64,000 nucleotides of DNA from Luzula sylvatica (lineage: Eukaryota; Streptophyta; Magnoliopsida; Poales; Juncaceae), in contig OX326960.1 in assembly GCA_946800325.1 (NCBI GenBank), forward strand, positions 11,258,893-11,322,892, given 5' to 3'. Shown here one piece after another: positions 57,655 to 64,000 of this stretch. A program made the position numbers and the translations under genes. A model generated the notes under the pieces. The model did no database searches and was not told the origin of the DNA. It saw nothing but the letters and a program-made list of their open reading frames with translations. Every line of letters starts with the position of its first letter. Positions within the stretch are counted from its first letter, which is position 1.

Positions 57655-59228
57655 TGGGGGTTACTTATGGAGGAGACGGATTAAGTGGATGAATATAAAC
57701 CGTTGGATTGCAAGTGATTAGACGGATGAGATTAAGTGGATGAATATAAACCGTTGGATACACATGATTAAAAATATCATTAAAAATAAACAAATATATA
57801 ATATTAAAAATAAAAATAATAAGTTCGCAAAAGTTAGCAAAATAAAAATGAAATAACAAAAATTTATTAATATAAATATGAATTGTCATGTGTAAAATCA
57901 AATATAATAAATAATTAAATAAAACAAATTATTTTTTAATTATTTGATTTACCACATAATAAATGTCGTTTACCATCTAAATAATATGATTTTGCCACCT
58001 AATTAATATCATATATTAATTTGCATAATTTTATTGTTTATCATGTATTAATTTGAATTTAGCATTAAATTGAGTTAATTAAATTATTGTCAACACATCA
58101 ATATTTGTGGGAGAATGTAAATGGGACAGATATAATTTTTCAATGAATTATATGACGAAACCACGTTACAAAATTTAATGATCAATATGATGATGTGACA
58201 TTATGGGAAAATTTAGAGACGACGCAAATGTAAGTGGGATAAATTTCGTAAATATAGAAATGAAATACGAATAATTACTTCAATCATGAACTTAGAAACG
58301 AAATACCGATTATTTACGATATGTAACAAGATTTTATGAAAAAAAAATTAATAACAATAATTGTATTATTGATTTTCACAATAGTCGACAATATCACGTA
58401 CAAATGCATGTAACAAGATTTTAGATATTTTATCATTGAACCATGGTACTCCATAAGACGTACCATTTAAGCCCGATTATCCTTTTGTATCACCAAAATG
58501 GTTGCCAATTTGATAAAGTTAATATAATGATAATCCCATGCTTGCATACACGAACTCATCCTTCTCAACACATCAACCATGAAATTAACCAATTACAAAA
58601 TTCAGTTTCTTGAATTGTATTAAAACAGAAAAGCATATTTACACATTTAAGTCCTCCTATATTTGGCAATTGAATAAAGATCCCTACTCTAAATCATTTG
58701 AATATGTCACGAGAAAACAACTTTCTCGCATTCTCATACAACATACACATTCTTTTCACAAATATATCATGAAACACCAAAACTTCCAATAGAAACCATA
58801 GAAAATATATCATAGAAAGCAAGGGTTGAAAATATTCAATGATTGGGATGAATTGCATAAACGGTTTGAAACAAAGTAGCGTAGCCAATGGACGAGTCAA
58901 AGAATGTTGGAAACTTTAAAAGGGGTAAATACAAAAGATTTAATTAAATCTAAATTTAATTTTGTAATTTCATGATTACTTTATTTTTCTAATACAATGC
59001 TTGCTTTTCGCTGCTATGTTAACATTTTCGAATCTCTAGAGGTAGTTAAACCAGCCATTTCAGCAGCATAGAGAGACCAAAATATCTAATAAAAGATAAA
59101 ATTTATTGAAAATTCCTTATACATAGCATAAGTTTCAGCTAAAATAGCAACAGATTTCAAAAACAAGAATTGCAAATATAATCTGAAGGTAATCAATTTA
59201 TACTATTACTAACTAAATTATCTGCGAG

Positions 59229-60259
59229 CTATTTTAGAATATTTGAGCAGCTTCGAGCCAAATGCTCAAACTCCTCGGTTCTCATTACTGCTGCGAGATT
59301 CTTAGGAGAGGACGCAACAAATTTGAAGCACGAAGTTTTAAGTTGAGGGCATTTGTGTTGCTCAGCCAAGGTTAAAATTGTTGCCAAGTTCTTCACTTTG
59401 ATGATCCGTGACCAGTTCATTTCGCAAATTAACTTCAATCTCACTATTTCAAATCGATCAGCGGTTACGAGTAAATGCTGGTACATTATCATCACATCTT
59501 GTTTCTCGCTACCATCAGTGGTTTCTTCCAAATTAGGCACTGTATCGGAGTATATGAAATTGAGTAAAACCCTAAACACCTCAGCTTCAATATCGTCGAG
59601 TTTTATGTTTTATGTTGATTTCTCACTCATTAGACCAAAAAATTGAGCATGAAATACAGGCGATCTCGCGGCAAGCACGCATTTATGTGCATTGAATAAT
59701 TCTCCTTTGACCTGAAAAGTAATATCTGTTCCGGCACCACTCTCCAAAAGACGAGAAAGTTTCTGCTCAAAGTTGGAAGGTGGCACAATTATTGGCTCAA
59801 TTTTTGTAGACTCGATTTGAGAAGATTTAACTACTGTAATGGTACAAAATATCATGAAAGATGTTGTGATGTCTCAAATGTTTTTCTTTTCATGAATTTT
59901 ATTCGACCCCAAATGATGCCTTTGCATTCAAATGTGGTCTCATGGGATGACATTCTACTCTCACCAGACAAGCTGAAACAGAATGCTACTTTTAACTTTG
60001 TGGCCTCACTTGTAAGTTGTAGGCACAAAGCTATGTAGTCTTTGGTTTCCTCGATGATTCCGTCGGGACAGTATCTGATAACCCAATCATATCCGCCAAT
60101 TGTGAAGACTGCAGATGTTAAATACTTGCCGATGCCGATTCCTTTGTCGTGGGAATAACCCTCCACCTTGAACTGATGAGATCCGGTCACCGTTTCAATC
60201 AGCCTCGACGATGCAGTCTCTGATTCATATCGCTCGATCCCGTACAACTTGGATGCCAT
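59229..60259 (-). pseudogene. MATH-BTB (BPM-like) pseudogene, copy 2
   Basis: Carries the same frameshift (near 59854), the same in-frame TAA (about 59613-59615) and the same early TAG (59231-59229) as 24525-25555, so the gene was already dead when the region duplicated. Confidence 0.9.
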
Positions 60260-60821
60260 TATCAGATTGATTTTAAGAAATATGAAATCTTTTTTTTGTT
60301 TACTTTTTTTTTTTTCTAGTGTTCTATCTCCATATATAAGCAAATCATGCAAAGTTATAAATAGATGCTGTGAACTTGAAGCATTAATTAACATTAATCA
60401 AGAATTCAGTGTCACGAAGAAAAAATATGGATTAATCGCAACCTCTTCGGTCCAATAACGAGAACAATTACTATCCATGCATGTATTATTAAATTTGAAA
60501 GAATTATTCTATTTTGAGTATTGAGATTTGAGACATAAGAACATCTCAAATAATACATTATTAGATCTAATAAAGAATAATCCTAGTTTTAGATTGAATA
60601 ATACATGCACGGATAATAATTTTGGTATTGAACCGAGGAGGTTGCGATTAATTCACATCTTTTCATGACTTAAAATTCTTTGATTAATGTTTTCGAATGC
60701 TTCGAGTTCAGAGCATCTATTTATAACTTTGCATGATTTGCTTATAAATGGAGATGAAACTCGATGAAGATTAAGCACCGTACGATATACAATAAAAATT
60801 AGTTCGTATGGCATATTGTAA

Positions 60822-61534
60822 CTAGGATAGTGCTCGCGCTACGTGTGAGAATACTAATTATATTTTTATTTTAATATGAATCTATCATTTACGATGTGAT
60901 AAAGACAATGTCATTTCATAATAAAATAATATCACACTATATTCAGATCATTATATTTTACAATTCATCGAAGTATGATCATATATAAGTTTCATAATTA
61001 ATAAATCTACTAGTATCGGAATATAATTATATATGAGTTAAAATACAATTTTAAGAAATGACAAAATCATTATTTCATTATTAATCAAAATAGTTCAAGC
61101 TATAATAAACCTAGAAGTAACGAATCATACAACGCGTATGTAAATTTTGTGCGTCATTGATAATATAATACTAACGAACAAATTATTTCATACAAAAATG
61201 CACTTAATTTGTACATGATATTACGTTATTATTTTTTTCTTATGTTCAATTATTTAGGTATTATGTATGATTCATTGTTTTGATTTGAAAATTAATACTT
61301 TATTTCCAAGTGTTTGTATTTGTGCGTCAAAAATATTCAAAAAGTATTCAATAAACATTAGTAAAATATTCTTCGTGATTATTTCAAAATAAAATATTCA
61401 AATCTCAATTAAACTTTTTTCATTAAACTCTTCCAACTAACAAAATTTCTCAATTTAACCGTAATATACAAATGTATTTTATTGATTAAACAAGTTTTAT
61501 TTTTGGATTTCAATATTATCTCTCGTATTTCATC
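60822..61534 (-). mobile_element. Helitron-type 3' end and body, copy 2
   Basis: Same as 26118-26830. Confidence 0.45.
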
Positions 61535-63559
61535 TCTACAATCGTGCCAAATATACTAGATGTCTGATGATTATAACATTCGTCGTTGTACAAATATAAT
61601 AACAATTATTTATTTTTGAAAGAATTTCTGTACGTCATTCCTTTTGGGAAGAAAATTCAAAATATTGCCCACATTTTATCAAAACATCATCTATGTTCTA
61701 ATTTGTACATTTAATTAAAATAATAACTAGTATTTGTTAACTATTAACTTAATACATAATTATAAGTTGAATCAATATTAACGAATATTTAATGATATAT
61801 TTTATATAACATGTTAATTAAATATAATAGTTCAATAATGGAGAATTCGACGCGTGAATTTTGGAGGAGAATAAAATTCTACATTTTTTTTTCAACGTAT
61901 GAACAGTAAACCTGATATTAAAAAAAACAATTTGAATACAATACAACGGAGTTTAACAAATTGGATATAATACATCTTAAATAGGCCACGGTTCTCGTCA
62001 TAATTTTATTGTGAAAAAAAAAGTTGTAATCACATGAGTTTGATGAACTCCACGTTATATAAAAGAACGATTTAGTGATTTTGTGAGGTGTGTGTGGCTC
62101 TAAATGCATGATTGGCTCGGGATATTTTGTCAGATTTTTATGAATCATAAATAAATATTTTTATTATTATTAATTATGAACTTAATCTAGAGATTAACTC
62201 AATTTTAATATTTTCTTCTCATTGTGTGCAATTTTTTATGTCACTTCATCACATTATTTTCACTTGTTATATTATGTTTGATACATTGATTAATAATTAT
62301 TGATATTTTAAAATTTGAACTTTTTGTCTATATTTATGAAATTAATTTATTATTTAATTTTATAATAAATTTTGTGGGTATTTTGGATAATGGGAAAGTA
62401 CCAACTATTGATGTACCGTGAATCGTGATACCAAACCGTCCAATAAAATTTATTTGTTTGGACAACCATACAAAATATCACAGAAAAGAAGTTCAAAATT
62501 TCCAATGTGAGTGTGAGTGTGTGACCATTGACGAGTTAAAAGAATGTTCGAACTTTAAAAGGGGTAAATACAAGAAATATAATTAAATCAAAAATTTCAT
62601 TTCGTAATTTATTAATTTCATCATTATCTAATACAATGTTGCTTGCCTTTGGCTGCCATATTGAGAATATTTCCTGAATCTCATAGCATTTAGAAAATTG
62701 AATACAACACGTCTAAATTTAGAAATTTGGGTATACATTTTAAATAGGCAACCAATCTCATAGCATAGTTTTATTTTGAAAGAAAGATTGTGATCACATG
62801 ATTTTGATGAACTCCACATTATACAAGAATGATTTACTGATTATTGTGTGAATAAATATATTTTATTCTTATTAATTATGAATTTAATGTAAAAATTAAC
62901 TTCAATTTATTTATTTTTCATTTAATATTGTGTAGTTTTTTTGTGTCACGTCGTTACAATTATTTCACTCATATTATATATGGTTAATTTTATGATTTTA
63001 GTTTATTTTTTTTTATGTTTACGTGTTCATTATTTTATAATAAATTTTGAGAATGCGTTTGGACGTTGAGAATGAATATTAAATCATGTGAATGTCATAC
63101 AACACATTTTTTTCACACTAAATCCTGAATATATCATGAAACACCAACCCTTCCAATATATCAGCTATATCGTCAAGTTTTATGTTTTATTTTGATCTCT
63201 CCAAAAGCTGAGGCATTTTGGATAATTCAGTTAGAATCAATTGATTAACTTCAGATTATTATTTCAATTCTGTGTTTTCACATTTTGTTTCAATTCATCG
63301 TTTTCAAATAGCATGGTCTATCGATATATTATGTTGAACTTGTTTGACCTCTCTGTATATCAATAGAAGACTACAATTTAGGACAATTTAAGACATAAAT
63401 CATGAAATTAATCAATTACAAACTTATATTTTGATTTAATTCAATTTCTTGCATAGGATCAAAACAGAAAAAGAAGATTACGCACATTTACAACAAGGTC
63501 TTCCTATATTTGACAATTGAATACGAATCCTCAACTAAAAAATCCATTACAGCCTGAGC

Positions 63560-64000
63560 TCAACCACCAAATCCATGCAAGGTCCTTAGCCGAGAGTATA
63601 AACTATAAACTACAGCCATGGACAAGTCTTCCTTCTCCTTCTCGCATGCTCTGTGTAGTACATAAGAGCATTTCTTATCACGTTCTCAAGAAATATCTTG
63701 AATCCACCACGTGTTTCTTCATTGATCAAACCGCAGATCCGCACAACAACAGCAAGTGCCAATCGGTGAATCCGAGGGCATTATCTCGAAGCATCTTCTT
63801 GTGCCTCCTCTTTGATCAGACTTTTCCCACGACCCAACATTGTTGAAGAAGAAATTGGCCTATAATTGAAGAACAATAATCAAATTAAGCTGTTAGTATC
63901 AATATTTCAAAAGATTAAGAAACTTAATTCGAGTAGAGAAAAGAAGTATTACCTTGAAGCAACGACGTGTTTCTTCATAGATCGAACCGCTGATCCGCTC
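63560..64000 (-). pseudogene. Histone H4 chimera 8/9, copy 2 (cut by window end)
   Basis: Last exon 63859-63560 (ATG 63840-63838, end RTLHGFGG, stop 63562-63560), intron 63952-63860 and the first bases of the middle exon. The rest lies beyond the window. Confidence 0.85.

Larger units (their letters stand above)
41976..64000 (+). repeat. Large duplication, copy 2 (runs off the window)
   Basis: Second copy of 7270-29296; it continues past the window end. The left border lies inside the middle exon of H4 chimera 2, with only one matching base before it. Stretches between the genes listed below correspond to those in copy 1: 42621-43490 to 7915-8784, 49862-51268 to 15156-16562, 51750-52764 to 17044-18058, 53047-53985 to 18341-19279, 54077-54585 to 19371-19879, 55567-56184 to 20863-21480, 57671-59228 to 22967-24524, 60340-63559 to 25636-28855. 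Confidence 0.97.

Overview
This 64 kb window is strongly AT-rich nuclear DNA of a flowering plant, probably a eudicot. Its recognisable contents are plant-type: Ty1/copia and LINE retroelements, hAT MITEs, Helitron-like ends, a MATH-BTB (BPM-type) relic, a FAR1/FRS relic, and many histone H4-derived fragments whose exon borders carry GT-AG sites. I found no intact protein-coding gene. Every recognisable gene is truncated, frameshifted or interrupted by stops. Species cannot be assigned from the sequence.

Layout: 1-533 is a GC-richer unrecognised stretch. 534-7269 holds a hAT-like fragment, a Helitron-type 3' end, a 5'-truncated LINE with target-site duplication, an H4 fragment and a 777-bp-spaced direct repeat. 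At 7270 a long unit starts that is repeated almost perfectly at 41976. Bases 7270-29296 match 41976-64000 at an offset of 34,706 bp (34,704 bp after a microsatellite). By eye I found only five substitutions and one 2-bp microsatellite difference. This looks like a very recent tandem duplication of a unit of about 34.7 kb, or an assembly duplicate. Each copy carries, in order: chimeric H4 pseudogenes, a Ty1/copia-type LTR element, a GGGTC-rich repeat, an H4 pseudogene, an H4 tail, an FRS pseudogene, a tandem repeat, a MATH-BTB tail, a two-part H4 pseudogene, a MATH-BTB pseudogene, a Helitron-type end and another two-part H4 pseudogene. The part of unit 1 not seen again in this window (29297-41975) adds a hAT MITE with 8-bp TSD, a BTB-BACK fragment, two more H4 chimeras, a hAT-like repeat and a MITE set inside microsatellites.

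The main theme is an old local amplification. A block made of an H4-derived gene (minus strand, TATA-like box, 5'-UTR exon, 93-95 bp intron, H4 exon, 3'UTR) together with MATH-BTB pieces and their flanks has been copied many times and has decayed. In five places the H4 gene is a head-to-tail chimera in which H4 codons up to Lys79 run straight into a second copy of the 5'-UTR intron. All copies whose N-terminus survives share frame-breaking deletions there, so a defective master was probably what spread. The young LTR element inside this block has nearly identical LTRs but no open coding region. It also contains many short perfect stem-loops around a C-N-(G/A)-G-A-A-like loop, which I regard as the most unusual small-scale signal here.
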